A stretch of 64,000 nucleotides of DNA from positions 1 to 64,000 of IMG/VR virus record IMGVR_UViG_3300025168_000080, one strand, 5' to 3'. Positions within the stretch are counted from its first letter, which is position 1, and each line of letters starts with the position of its first letter. Position numbers and translations under genes: made by a program. Of the stretch, positions 53,980 to 60,461 are shown in pieces. The notes beneath the pieces were generated by a model. It was not told where the DNA came from and searched no databases. It was given only the letters and a program-made list of their open reading frames with translations. The DNA comes from a virus.

Positions 53980-54009
53980 AAAAAAGAGACTTTGTTTTAC
54001 GAAAGCCTC
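53980..54009 (-). terminator. terminator after the 63-residue minus gene
   Basis: Minus-strand stem GAGGCTTT / AAAGTCTC (one G-U) with an 8-base loop, followed by six T. It ends the short transcript of 54040-54231. Confidence 0.75.
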
Positions 54010-54039
54010 CCTTTATCAAAACAGAACAATTGGGAAATT

Positions 54040-54231
54040 TTAATATTCAAAAATATTTTTACTGCCATCCATACGCATCTTAGCTCTTTCAATACCATCT
54101 GCTATAGAGTCAATCTTATATTGTTTTTTCATTTGCTTTTTATATAAAGCTGCTTCAGCTATACCCGAAAGTCCATCAGGACGATTGTTTATTAGCCTAC
54201 CATTTTTTACTGTTAATCCAGAATAATCCAT
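54040..54231 (-). CDS. unknown 63-residue protein, own promoter and terminator
   Basis: Not recognised. Helical, with LSGIAEAALYKKQMKKQYKI and basic residues, and a NIFEY C-terminus. It has its own TATATTTG box (54249-54256) and a terminator (53980-54009), a monocistronic unit inside the control region. That layout suits an early regulator, but the sequence lacks a recognisable DNA-binding motif. Confidence 0.6.
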   Translation of the reverse strand: MDYSGLTVKNGRLINNRPDGLSGIAEAALYKKQMKKQYKIDSIADGIERAKMRMDGSKNIFEY

Positions 54232-54248
54232 ATCTATTTTATTTATTA

Positions 54249-54256
54249 CAAATATA
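54249..54256 (-). promoter_or_regulatory. Bacteroidetes-type -7 box (TATATTTG)
   Basis: Reverse-strand TATATTTG within ACTATATTTGT, the same 11-base string as upstream of GroEL, 18 bases before the 63-residue gene. Confidence 0.55.
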
Positions 54257-54748
54257 GTAAAAATTTTTTAGAACGTCAGACATACGGAACCTTAGTGTTA
54301 TTATATGATATGCGCAACGTACCCCCCATTGGGAAAGTCAAATGTTTTTCTCTCGAAGGGACATTTCCTTTTTTTTTTCTGCAACTTTTTCAGAATTCTA
54401 TGTGCCACTACCCTTGCCTCCACCTATACTTATGTGTACACTACATAGCCTACCATCATGACTATGATTAGATACAGATAACGGACGTATTGTAGCCTTC
54501 CCTTGTTCCACCTTCCCCTAAACAGAGAGAAGAGAGACAGAGAGCCTTCCCTTAGCACCCCAACGGACACTTAAACTAATAAACATTTGCACCCCAAAAG
54601 CTGCGAGTTGCGTTTAGTCTAAGTAACTGTATCCCAGGAACTTACAAATAGAATTAGAACAATAAAAGAAATCAAATAGAAAGGACGTTTGTGTATGTAA
54701 AGAATTAGTATTATATTAGAGTATTATTAATATTTAAATAGAATTATT
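54257..54748. other. non-coding control region with direct repeats
   Basis: About 490 bases with no supported gene between divergent transcription units, richer in C and G than its surroundings. Direct repeats: AGCCTTCCCTT (54494-54504 and 54543-54553), AACGGAC (54480-54486 and 54562-54568) and GCACCCCAA (54555-54563 and 54589-54597). It also has one purine-rich segment, AGAGAGAAGAGAGACAGAGAG-like (about 54525-54545). A replication origin or packaging site would fit but is not shown. Confidence 0.6.
54688..54719 (+). promoter_or_regulatory. candidate promoter of the right-hand early operon
   Basis: TTTG at 54688-54691, a 20-base spacer, then TATATTAG at 54712-54719, one mismatch from TAnnTTTG. 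The spacing fits the Bacteroidetes -33/-7 arrangement. It lies 29 bases before the first gene of the operon. Confidence 0.65.
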
Positions 54749-55120
54749 ATGAACACTAAAAACAGTACAATTATGAACAATTCAACAACAGAAGCAAAGC
54801 ATGTTTCTACACCATCGGACTACTCACAATGTAAGTCAGATGCAATTATTAAGTTTACTTATTTCGCTAACAACTTCCACCACAATTTCATTGAAGAGGT
54901 ATGGGGAACACACGCTTTAGGACAACACTTAAGAGATAAGTGGGATACGCTTGGACATCAATTGATGGCATTCAAAACGGCATCACAACACATCAAGGAT
55001 GGCAACTACTACGGACATGCTTTGAGTGGAACTACGAACTTCTACAAGTTCTATATGATGCTTGATAGCTACAACAAAGAGTTGCTTAACAATTACATTT
55101 CAAACAATTATAATCACTAA
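54749..55120 (+). CDS. unknown 123-residue protein, first early gene
   Basis: Not recognised. A polar, aromatic, His-rich protein (FTYFANNFHHNFIEEVWGTH, residues 36-55), otherwise helical. No signal or membrane segment. It is the first gene of the right-hand plus-strand operon, behind the 54688-54719 promoter. First early genes often take over host functions; no motif says how. Confidence 0.65.
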   Translation: MNTKNSTIMNNSTTEAKHVSTPSDYSQCKSDAIIKFTYFANNFHHNFIEEVWGTHALGQHLRDKWDTLGHQLMAFKTASQHIKDGNYYGHALSGTTNFYKFYMMLDSYNKELLNNYISNNYNH

Positions 55121-55139
55121 TATTAAAACACACACAATT

Positions 55140-55373
55140 ATGAGTAAATTAATCGTAGTAAACGGTAGTGAAGATGGGATACAAGGAGTATTCACAAACA
55201 AGAAGTTAGCATTTGAATGTGCAAGGAGTTATGCAGAATCTGGAGCAGAGAATTGTCTAAAGGGTATGACATATGCAAAGTTTTGCAAAGAGATGACTGC
55301 AAATATGTATTGTCAAGTTGGTGAGGGCTATGGGGTTGCATATTGTACATCTTACTTTAAAAACGAGTGGTAA
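55140..55373 (+). CDS. unknown 77-residue protein
   Basis: An unassigned Cys-containing protein (five Cys) of alpha/beta make-up (KLIVVNGSEDGIQGVFTNKK at residues 3-22). The start at 55140 is chosen because it follows the ACACAATTATG context shared by neighbouring starts; an upstream in-frame ATG at 55062 would overlap the previous gene. The hammerhead ribozyme begins 3 bases after its stop. Confidence 0.65.
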   Translation: MSKLIVVNGSEDGIQGVFTNKKLAFECARSYAESGAENCLKGMTYAKFCKEMTANMYCQVGEGYGVAYCTSYFKNEW

Positions 55374-55376
55374 GTT

Positions 55377-55425
55377 AGTTAACTGATGAGTCCATAAGGA
55401 CGAAATGCCGAGAGGCATCTTAACT
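55377..55425 (+). ncRNA. type I hammerhead ribozyme
   Basis: A complete self-cleaving RNA. CTGATGA core at 55383-55389, stem II GTCC/GGAC (55390-55393 with 55398-55401), GAAA at 55402-55405, and stem III TGCC/GGCA (55406-55409 with 55414-55417) with a GAGA tetraloop. Stem I is open-ended: AGTTAA (55377-55382) with TTAACT (55420-55425), so it is type I. U16.1-C17 at 55418-55419 gives predicted cleavage between 55419 and 55420. All canonical core bases are present. It lies between two early genes and would split the operon mRNA. Confidence 0.95.
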
Positions 55426-55442
55426 TAAAAAAATACACAATT

Positions 55443-56111
55443 ATGAACACAGTAAAACAAAAATCAACAGTAAAACACAAAACATTCTCTATTCTTGTAG
55501 ATAAGATGAACAAAAGATGGAAATCAGATGGACGTCCTCAAGATAACCACACACACTATGAACACAAAACCTTCACACGTCAAGACATACACAAGGCAAT
55601 ATGGGTTGCTCAAGGCAATGACATAGAGACTTACGTGGTTCGTCAAGGTAACTACGGTACGTCAATCAAGTCTTGGATAGATGACGAAGGACTACTTGAG
55701 CGTATCGGTAGAGGAGTCTATCATCTAAGCGACAATGGTTATAAGTTTGGTAATCGTTCATATGAAGAAGGGGTTAAACTCATCCGTAGTATCAATGAAG
55801 ATAAAATAGAGGAAAGACGTAAAGCAGTTGAAGAGCGAAACAATCTACCACACTTTAAACATGCAAAGGAATTCCAACACTTAGTTGGGTTGTCTATAGT
55901 TAAGGTTAGATACTGTACACCAGAAGAAAGAGATAGTTTAGGATGGTATAACCAACCAATTATATTACATATGTCGGATGGTTCTTTAATGTTTCCACAA
56001 ACAGATGATGAAGGGAATGATGGTGGTGCATTAGCGTTATTTAACGACAGAGGTAATTCAGATTGTGCTTACACCATTAGTGAATTAGATTATAAATATG
56101 GTGATGTATAA
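55443..56111 (+). CDS. unknown protein with winged-helix-like N-terminus, 222 residues
   Basis: The N-terminal half reads as a winged helix (IHKAIWVAQG then SWIDDEGLLERIGRGVYHLS, about residues 50-95). A helical linker follows, then a domain with LSIVKVRYCTPEERDSLGWY and PQTDDEGNDGGALALF, a recurring small phage domain of unknown function. It follows the hammerhead (downstream of the predicted cleavage site), starting with the ACACAATTATG context. Unassigned; DNA binding is inferred. Confidence 0.6.
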   Translation: MNTVKQKSTVKHKTFSILVDKMNKRWKSDGRPQDNHTHYEHKTFTRQDIHKAIWVAQGNDIETYVVRQGNYGTSIKSWIDDEGLLERIGRGVYHLSDNGYKFGNRSYEEGVKLIRSINEDKIEERRKAVEERNNLPHFKHAKEFQHLVGLSIVKVRYCTPEERDSLGWYNQPIILHMSDGSLMFPQTDDEGNDGGALALFNDRGNSDCAYTISELDYKYGDV

Positions 56112-56117
56112 TACAAC

Positions 56118-56159
56118 GGTATGCATGGTGCATTGGGGAGTTCGATTCTCCCCATACCA
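56118..56159 (+). ncRNA. tRNA-like T-arm/acceptor element
   Basis: GGGAG-TTCGATT-CTCCC (56136-56152) is a canonical TpsiC arm: 5-base stem and 7-base loop with TTCGA. GGTATG (56118-56123) pairs with CATACC (56153-56158) as a 6-base acceptor-like stem. Only 12 bases join the parts, so there is no D or anticodon arm and no encoded CCA. An alternative hairpin ATGCA-TGG-TGCAT also forms. It is not an intact tRNA gene. It could be a remnant or a site for tRNA-processing enzymes. Confidence 0.45.
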
Positions 56160-56192
56160 CGACAATAATGTCAAACAATTAAATACGCAATT

Positions 56193-56597
56193 ATGAAAAA
56201 TTCAGTAGAGTCCTTTGATGACTTAAACTTCAACAAACACAAAGCGTGTAAAGGCGTTCAAGCGTTTCACGAGTTCCCTAACGGCAACACAATCTCAGTA
56301 GTAGGTGGTGAGGGCTTATATGGTGATGGTGTAGTCTCATTTGAGGTTATGACTAACATTGAATCAATGAACGGTGAATCTGGTGTCTTAGGATGGCAAT
56401 CACGAGTACAAGTAAGTGAGATTATGAATTCACTTCGTTATAGAGGAGGGCTAACACCCAAAGCTGCGTTTGATCTTTTAGAACAAGCGATTGACAATCT
56501 ACTAAGATTAGAACAATTAGGTGAGTCAAATGCACACTTCCAAAGTGCTAAATACACACACACACAAATCAAAAAAGCAATTAAAAACTTAAGATAA
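56193..56597 (+). CDS. unknown protein, 134 residues
   Basis: Not assigned. A strand-rich first part (FPNGNTISVVGGEGLYGDGV, then VSFEVMT) and a helical end (AFDLLEQAIDNLLRLEQLGE). The GGEGLYGDG..TFEV-type pattern recurs in small proteins of crAss-like and other phages. Start follows the ACGCAATTATG context at 56185-56195. Confidence 0.65.
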   Translation: MKNSVESFDDLNFNKHKACKGVQAFHEFPNGNTISVVGGEGLYGDGVVSFEVMTNIESMNGESGVLGWQSRVQVSEIMNSLRYRGGLTPKAAFDLLEQAIDNLLRLEQLGESNAHFQSAKYTHTQIKKAIKNLR

Positions 56598-56602
56598 TAA
56601 TT

Positions 56603-57019
56603 ATGGAAAACACATTTAAACACAGACAAACACAGTTGACAAAAGAGTCAACACTAATGGAAGCATTTCAATATAATCTTGACTGTTATGACGATGAAGT
56701 CATTGACAAAGAAGATTTTATCAATGCTATGGAACAGTGGATATCACATCTCACACTACCAAATCTTAAACGAGAAATTGACGTTGTAATAGATAAAGTA
56801 AAAGAAGAGATAATAGACGTGTTCAGTGACGATGATGTTCTGCCTAAAAACTGGGTAGAAATGCAAAAACACATTGATACAAATGAGTTCTTTGCAGACT
56901 ACTTAACAGACTTGAGTTTTGACTGTGCAACAGTCATTACAAATAAAGTTGATGAGTGGTTGAGAGAACAACGAAATCAAATAAATAGTATTAACAATTG
57001 GAAACAAAAAGATAATTAA
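56603..57019 (+). CDS. unknown acidic protein, 138 residues
   Basis: An acidic, helical protein (NLDCYDDEVIDKEDFINAME at residues 25-44, then DVVIDKVKEEIIDVFSDDDV). No motif or membrane segment. It starts 5 bases after the preceding gene and is followed 2 bases later by the next. Unassigned early gene. Confidence 0.6.
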   Translation: MENTFKHRQTQLTKESTLMEAFQYNLDCYDDEVIDKEDFINAMEQWISHLTLPNLKREIDVVIDKVKEEIIDVFSDDDVLPKNWVEMQKHIDTNEFFADYLTDLSFDCATVITNKVDEWLREQRNQINSINNWKQKDN

Positions 57020-57021
57020 TT

Positions 57022-57243
57022 ATGGAAATTGAAAATTCAAGAGTATTAGAATGTGTATGTGATATTGCATCAATGATTACACACGAAAAATTTGGTGCAA
57101 GAGCCACCAAAGAAATACAGGATGGACTAAGTGAGTCCCAATGTATAGTATGGACAGATGATGCACAAGAGTGCTACAACGATATGTTTGATTATATCGA
57201 AACCATAATAATTAATAAATTAAAACTTAAAATAAAACCATAA
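57022..57243 (+). CDS. unknown 73-residue protein
   Basis: Helical and acidic (ASMITHEKFGARATKEIQDG) with WTDDAQECYNDMFDYIETII. Unassigned. Tight spacing (2 bases on each side) shows it belongs to the operon. Confidence 0.55.
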   Translation: MEIENSRVLECVCDIASMITHEKFGARATKEIQDGLSESQCIVWTDDAQECYNDMFDYIETIIINKLKLKIKP

Positions 57244-57245
57244 TT

Positions 57246-57437
57246 ATGCCTAAAAAATCAAGACAAGAATTGGAAGATGAATTTATGAATGAATTCACTC
57301 CATCAAATTTAATTGAGAAAATCTCGTTAACATTTGGCGACAGACACGAACACATAAGTTCTGACTTTATGCCTATGAAAGAACACATGAAAAAATGTGA
57401 AGAAATAATAATCAAATCAATTAATAAAAAACAGTAA
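57246..57437 (+). CDS. unknown 63-residue protein
   Basis: Charged and helical (KSRQELEDEFMNEFTPSNLI), with a His-rich middle and a Lys-rich end. Unassigned. A member of the closely packed early operon. Confidence 0.55.
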   Translation: MPKKSRQELEDEFMNEFTPSNLIEKISLTFGDRHEHISSDFMPMKEHMKKCEEIIIKSINKKQ

Positions 57438-57439
57438 CT

Positions 57440-57685
57440 ATGAAAAAGTACAGAAAAGTAAACGGATGGAATTTCGAATTTGTAAGTCAAAATGATGGTG
57501 ACGACGAATTCTACCAATGTAGAGGTGACGTTATGTATGATGACGAACACGACGAGATTCCAGAACCTTCCTTATGGGAGGCATCAAATATATTACAAAA
57601 ACAATTAAACCAAGAAGGATACAACTGCGAAGCAAACCACTCAGAAAAGGGTTGGGTAGAAGTAACTATATATTCTAAAAAATAA
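57440..57685 (+). CDS. unknown 81-residue protein
   Basis: Alpha/beta, acidic in the middle (YDDEHDEIPEPSLWEASNIL), with a strand-rich end (GWVEVTIYSKK). Unassigned. Follows the previous gene by 2 bases. Confidence 0.55.
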   Translation: MKKYRKVNGWNFEFVSQNDGDDEFYQCRGDVMYDDEHDEIPEPSLWEASNILQKQLNQEGYNCEANHSEKGWVEVTIYSKK

Positions 57686-57689
57686 AACT

Positions 57690-57986
57690 ATGAAAGATTT
57701 AAAAAGAATTAAAGCAATAGCAAAGGATATTATATCCGATAGAGAGTGGGTAAACGATAGTCACTCTGAATCAGAACACAAAGGTGTTGTATACGGTTTA
57801 GAATCGTTATTATGGCGTCTTGAAACAACTGATGATACCATTGAAAAAGATTCAGTAGAAGAAATGGTAAAAGAAATTAGATTTTATCTACTATGTTTTT
57901 CAGACGGTTCGATGAGAGGTGATAATTTAGCTAATGCTATTACAGAAGTAATTAATCACTATAACTTAGAAGACTTAAACTTATGA
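57690..57986 (+). CDS. unknown 98-residue protein
   Basis: Helical and polar (IAKDIISDREWVNDSHSESE, then a long LRLETTDDTIEKDSVEEMVK-like stretch). No motif recognised. Its stop overlaps the start of the methyltransferase by 4 bases, so the two are likely translated together; a role linked to modification is possible. Confidence 0.6.
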   Translation: MKDLKRIKAIAKDIISDREWVNDSHSESEHKGVVYGLESLLWRLETTDDTIEKDSVEEMVKEIRFYLLCFSDGSMRGDNLANAITEVINHYNLEDLNL

Positions 57987-58651
57987 ATATATTAGAACTA
58001 TTTAGTGGTAGTCGTAGTATCGGCAAAGTAGGAACGGATAGAGGACACAATGTGTTCTCTTCCGATTTCACTGATTTCCCTAACACAAACTATGTTGTGG
58101 ACATATTAGAATTTGATGTAAGCAAGGTACCATTTGTTCCAGATATTATATGGGCAAGTCCACCATGTGAATCATTTAGTGTAGCGTCCATTGGGCGACA
58201 TTGGGTGAAGGGTAAGGTGTTTACACCAAAGACTGAAAACGCTCAATTAGGCATCAAGATACTAATGAAAACAATGGAAATTATTGAACACTTTCAAAGT
58301 GTTAATAGTAAACTTATTTGGTATGTAGAGAACCCACGTGGAAAAATGAGAAAGTCACCTCATTGGGCAAACGTAAAACATAAATTAAATGGTGTTACGT
58401 ATTGTCAGTATGGTGATGATAGGATGAAACCTACTGACATATGGAATAATAACCCTATGTGGGTACCACGTCCTATGTGTAAGAACGGTATGCCGTGTCA
58501 TACATCTGCACCTCGAGGATCTTCGACTGGCACTCAAGGACGCTCATCGTATTACGATAGAAGTAAAGTCCCTTCTGAACTATGTGAGGAAGTAATCAAA
58601 GCAAGTGAAATTATGAATATAATATTATACAAAAACTATGAAAATAATTAA
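57983..58651 (+). CDS. DNA C5-cytosine methyltransferase-like protein
   Basis: A 222-residue modification enzyme. ELFSGSRSIG (residues 5-14) is the SAM-binding motif I, ASPPCESFS (58-66) carries the catalytic Cys62 (motif IV), and VENPRGKMR (115-123) is motif VI. It is short and lacks an evident long target-recognition domain, so specificity is unclear; it belongs to a compact phage-type C5 family. A second cytosine methyltransferase begins the window. It could modify phage DNA against restriction, or supply another pyrimidine modification. Confidence 0.85.
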   Translation: MNILELFSGSRSIGKVGTDRGHNVFSSDFTDFPNTNYVVDILEFDVSKVPFVPDIIWASPPCESFSVASIGRHWVKGKVFTPKTENAQLGIKILMKTMEIIEHFQSVNSKLIWYVENPRGKMRKSPHWANVKHKLNGVTYCQYGDDRMKPTDIWNNNPMWVPRPMCKNGMPCHTSAPRGSSTGTQGRSSYYDRSKVPSELCEEVIKASEIMNIILYKNYENN

Positions 58652-58835
58652 AGAAAGCAAAGCAAAGCTGCCACAATACAAGGTGCAGTATTGGTACTTA
58701 GTTTTTTGTGGTGATGACGATATGGGCTACGATTTTGATGTTGTCCAGGTTAGTGCTATCAGTCCAAAACAAGCCATACTCAAAGCAAAGCAAAGCGCAC
58801 CACGAGGTGCAAAAAAGTTTGAAGTAATAAAATAG
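58638..58835 (+). CDS. unknown 65-residue protein
   Basis: A small alpha/beta protein with YKVQYWYLVFCGDDDMGYDF (residues 13-32) and a Lys-rich tail ending APRGAKKFEVI. It overlaps the methyltransferase by 14 bases. Unassigned. The structured RNA at 58890-58937 follows its stop. Confidence 0.55.
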   Translation: MKIIKESKAKLPQYKVQYWYLVFCGDDDMGYDFDVVQVSAISPKQAILKAKQSAPRGAKKFEVIK

Positions 58836-58889
58836 ATTTGGAATTGTAATGGAAAAAAGTTATCTTGCCACTGTTTATTTTTGTTACGG

Positions 58890-58937
58890 TAAACCTGGGA
58901 CAACCAAGGATTGAGAGTGAATCCGTCCCAGAGTTTA
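58890..58937 (+). ncRNA. unassigned three-stem structured RNA
   Basis: Outer stem TAAAC/GTTTA (58890-58894 with 58933-58937), inner stem CTGGGAC/GTCCCAG (58895-58901 with 58925-58931), a 6-base 5' bulge AACCAA (58902-58907), and a top stem GGATT/AATCC (58908-58912 with 58920-58924) with a 7-base loop. No U-tract follows, so it is not a terminator. It matches no ribozyme or riboswitch that I can name. It lies in a 132-base intergenic gap ahead of a small membrane protein. Confidence 0.55.
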
Positions 58938-58967
58938 TCTATTTAATTAACTCTAAAAAATTATACA

Positions 58968-59147
58968 ATGATTGAAACAAAAAAATATAAGCGATACGAA
59001 AAAGTGAATAAAGAATTAAGTCAAAGACAGTTTAGAAGTAGACAAGGTCGTAGTGATAAAAAGTATTCAAGAGACATGCAAATGTCATTTATATGTTATA
59101 TAGGCTTTATATTACTTTTTGCAATTCTTTTAATTTCTAAAATATAA
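58968..59147 (+). CDS. 59-residue basic protein with C-terminal membrane anchor
   Basis: ATG at 58968 opens IETKKYKRYEKVNKELSQRQ then FRSRQGRSDKKYSRDMQMSF, and a hydrophobic C-terminal segment ICYIGFILLFAILLISKI. The design is a basic cytoplasmic part and a single membrane anchor. Unassigned. It follows the structured RNA by 30 bases. Confidence 0.6.
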   Translation: MIETKKYKRYEKVNKELSQRQFRSRQGRSDKKYSRDMQMSFICYIGFILLFAILLISKI

Positions 59148-59160
59148 AATACAACTAAAA

Positions 59161-59457
59161 ATGAAAAAACCAATATTTGAGCAGTATGCAACACAAGTTG
59201 CAAAACATTTCCATTTAAGTATGGATAGTTTGTTTGAGAAAAGCAAACGAAGAAATCAAGTAGATGCTCGACAAGTTTTATATTTATTATGTATGGAACG
59301 ACCTATACAACTTATACTTATAAAACAATATTTAGAAGACCACGGTTATGTGGTTCCTATGTCAACAATATCCCACGGTTATGAACGAGCAAAGAAATTA
59401 GTTGAAAGCGATGAGGATTATGCTCACGTAGTTAATGAGATAAAAAACAATGTATAA
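59161..59457 (+). CDS. DnaA domain IV-like DNA-binding protein
   Basis: A 98-residue protein resembling DnaA domain IV on its own: KSKRRNQVDARQVLYLLCME (residues 28-47), then IKQYLEDHGYVVPMSTISHG with YERAKKLVESD. This matches the pattern of the DnaA helices and the helix-turn-helix ending in a conserved His-like position. No AAA+ domain. With 2894-3541 it forms a pair of DnaA-IV-like proteins in one phage. It may recognise origin sites; it overlaps the next gene by 8 bases. Confidence 0.75.
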   Translation: MKKPIFEQYATQVAKHFHLSMDSLFEKSKRRNQVDARQVLYLLCMERPIQLILIKQYLEDHGYVVPMSTISHGYERAKKLVESDEDYAHVVNEIKNNV

Positions 59458-59857
59458 CCCATCCGACATATGGTTTCAAGCCTTAGATGATGAACAGTCA
59501 CATAAGCAAATTGCTAAAAAAGTTACAGTTATATTAGGCAAGTCTGTTAGGCTTCAAAAATTTGAAAACTCATATCATATAGAGTTTTATAACTTAAACA
59601 AGGGTGGTGATTACTATAAATTATTAGATGAGCAAGAGTTGCAATTGTTTTTAGACCACGGTTGGAAAGCTGGACAAATTCACCTTGTCATATTGAACTG
59701 TATATTTAAATTAAATCTAATAGAACAAAAAATTAAAACTGAGGTGAATACACGTAAAAATGATAAACACATTCAGAATCTTAAAACAAGACGAGAAGGT
59801 ATGCTCGTGAAATATACCAAGAATCAACGTAAATTAAATAAACTTAAATTAAATTAA
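59450..59857 (+). CDS. unknown basic protein, 135 residues
   Basis: Alpha/beta start (SDIWFQALDDEQSHKQIAKK, residues 5-24, then GKSVRLQKFENSYHIEFYNL) and a very basic helical end (RREGMLVKYTKNQRKLNKLK). It overlaps the DnaA-IV-like gene by 8 bases, so the two may work together. Nucleic-acid binding is a guess. Confidence 0.6.
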   Translation: MYNPSDIWFQALDDEQSHKQIAKKVTVILGKSVRLQKFENSYHIEFYNLNKGGDYYKLLDEQELQLFLDHGWKAGQIHLVILNCIFKLNLIEQKIKTEVNTRKNDKHIQNLKTRREGMLVKYTKNQRKLNKLKLN

Positions 59858-59858
59858 A

Positions 59859-60461
59859 ATGAACAAAACAGAAAATTATTTTGAAGCATTAGCCAAGGTT
59901 AATGTCAAAGACAAAGTAGAAAAAAAAGGTAATTTCAATTACTTATCGTGGGCCAATGCTTGGGCATTGATTAAACTTAAACATCCTAATGCACAAAGAA
60001 AAGTGTATGAAGATCAAGCAAGTGGATTAAACTTTTTTACTGATGGGCGTACTGCTTATGTAAAGGTAGGTATAATAGTAAACGAGATAGAACATATTGA
60101 TTATTTACCTATAATGGACTTCAGAAACAATTCTATCTTAATAGATAAAATTTCATCTATGGACGTTAATACTGCAATTCAAAGATCTACTGCTAAAGCA
60201 ATAGCTATGCACGGTCTTGGATTATCACTATGGGTAGGTGAAGATATTATTAACCAAACTACTAAGACAACTCCTGTAGTTAAACAAGCTGTGACTTATA
60301 CTTTAAACGTAGGTGACGATAATTGGGATAAAGTCTTAAAATATGTGGTTGCCAATAAAACTATTGGTTTAGAAAAAATAGTTAAAAACTTATCAGTCAA
60401 GTATAAAATCTCTGCTACAGTAAAAAAAGAGATATCTAAATTATTGACTGATGCCAAGTAG
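59859..60461 (+). CDS. DUF1071-type single-strand annealing protein
   Basis: A 200-residue phage recombinase of the Rad52/Erf-like superfamily (Sak, DUF1071). KGNFNYLSWANAWALIKLKH (residues 23-42) and the C-terminal block IQRSTAKAIAMHGLGLSLWV with GED are the family signature. It anneals complementary single strands in recombination. It is followed, with an 11-base overlap, by a RecE-like nuclease, making a two-component recombination unit with the SSB-like protein downstream. Confidence 0.87.
   Translation: MNKTENYFEALAKVNVKDKVEKKGNFNYLSWANAWALIKLKHPNAQRKVYEDQASGLNFFTDGRTAYVKVGIIVNEIEHIDYLPIMDFRNNSILIDKISSMDVNTAIQRSTAKAIAMHGLGLSLWVGEDIINQTTKTTPVVKQAVTYTLNVGDDNWDKVLKYVVANKTIGLEKIVKNLSVKYKISATVKKEISKLLTDAK

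Noticed and set aside
53938-54147. Plus-strand frame MLYYVNVLY...
   Set aside because: Aromatic-rich antisense frame over regulatory repeats and the 63-residue gene; no support.
55062-55139. Longer start for the 77-residue gene
   Set aside because: It would overlap the previous gene by 59 bases, and the start at 55140 has the ACACAATTATG context shared by other genes.
56085-56160. A complete tRNA gene around the T-arm element
   Set aside because: An anticodon arm with a mismatch (loop GTATGCA) can be drawn, but the 5' acceptor strand then fails to pair, so it is not a full tRNA.
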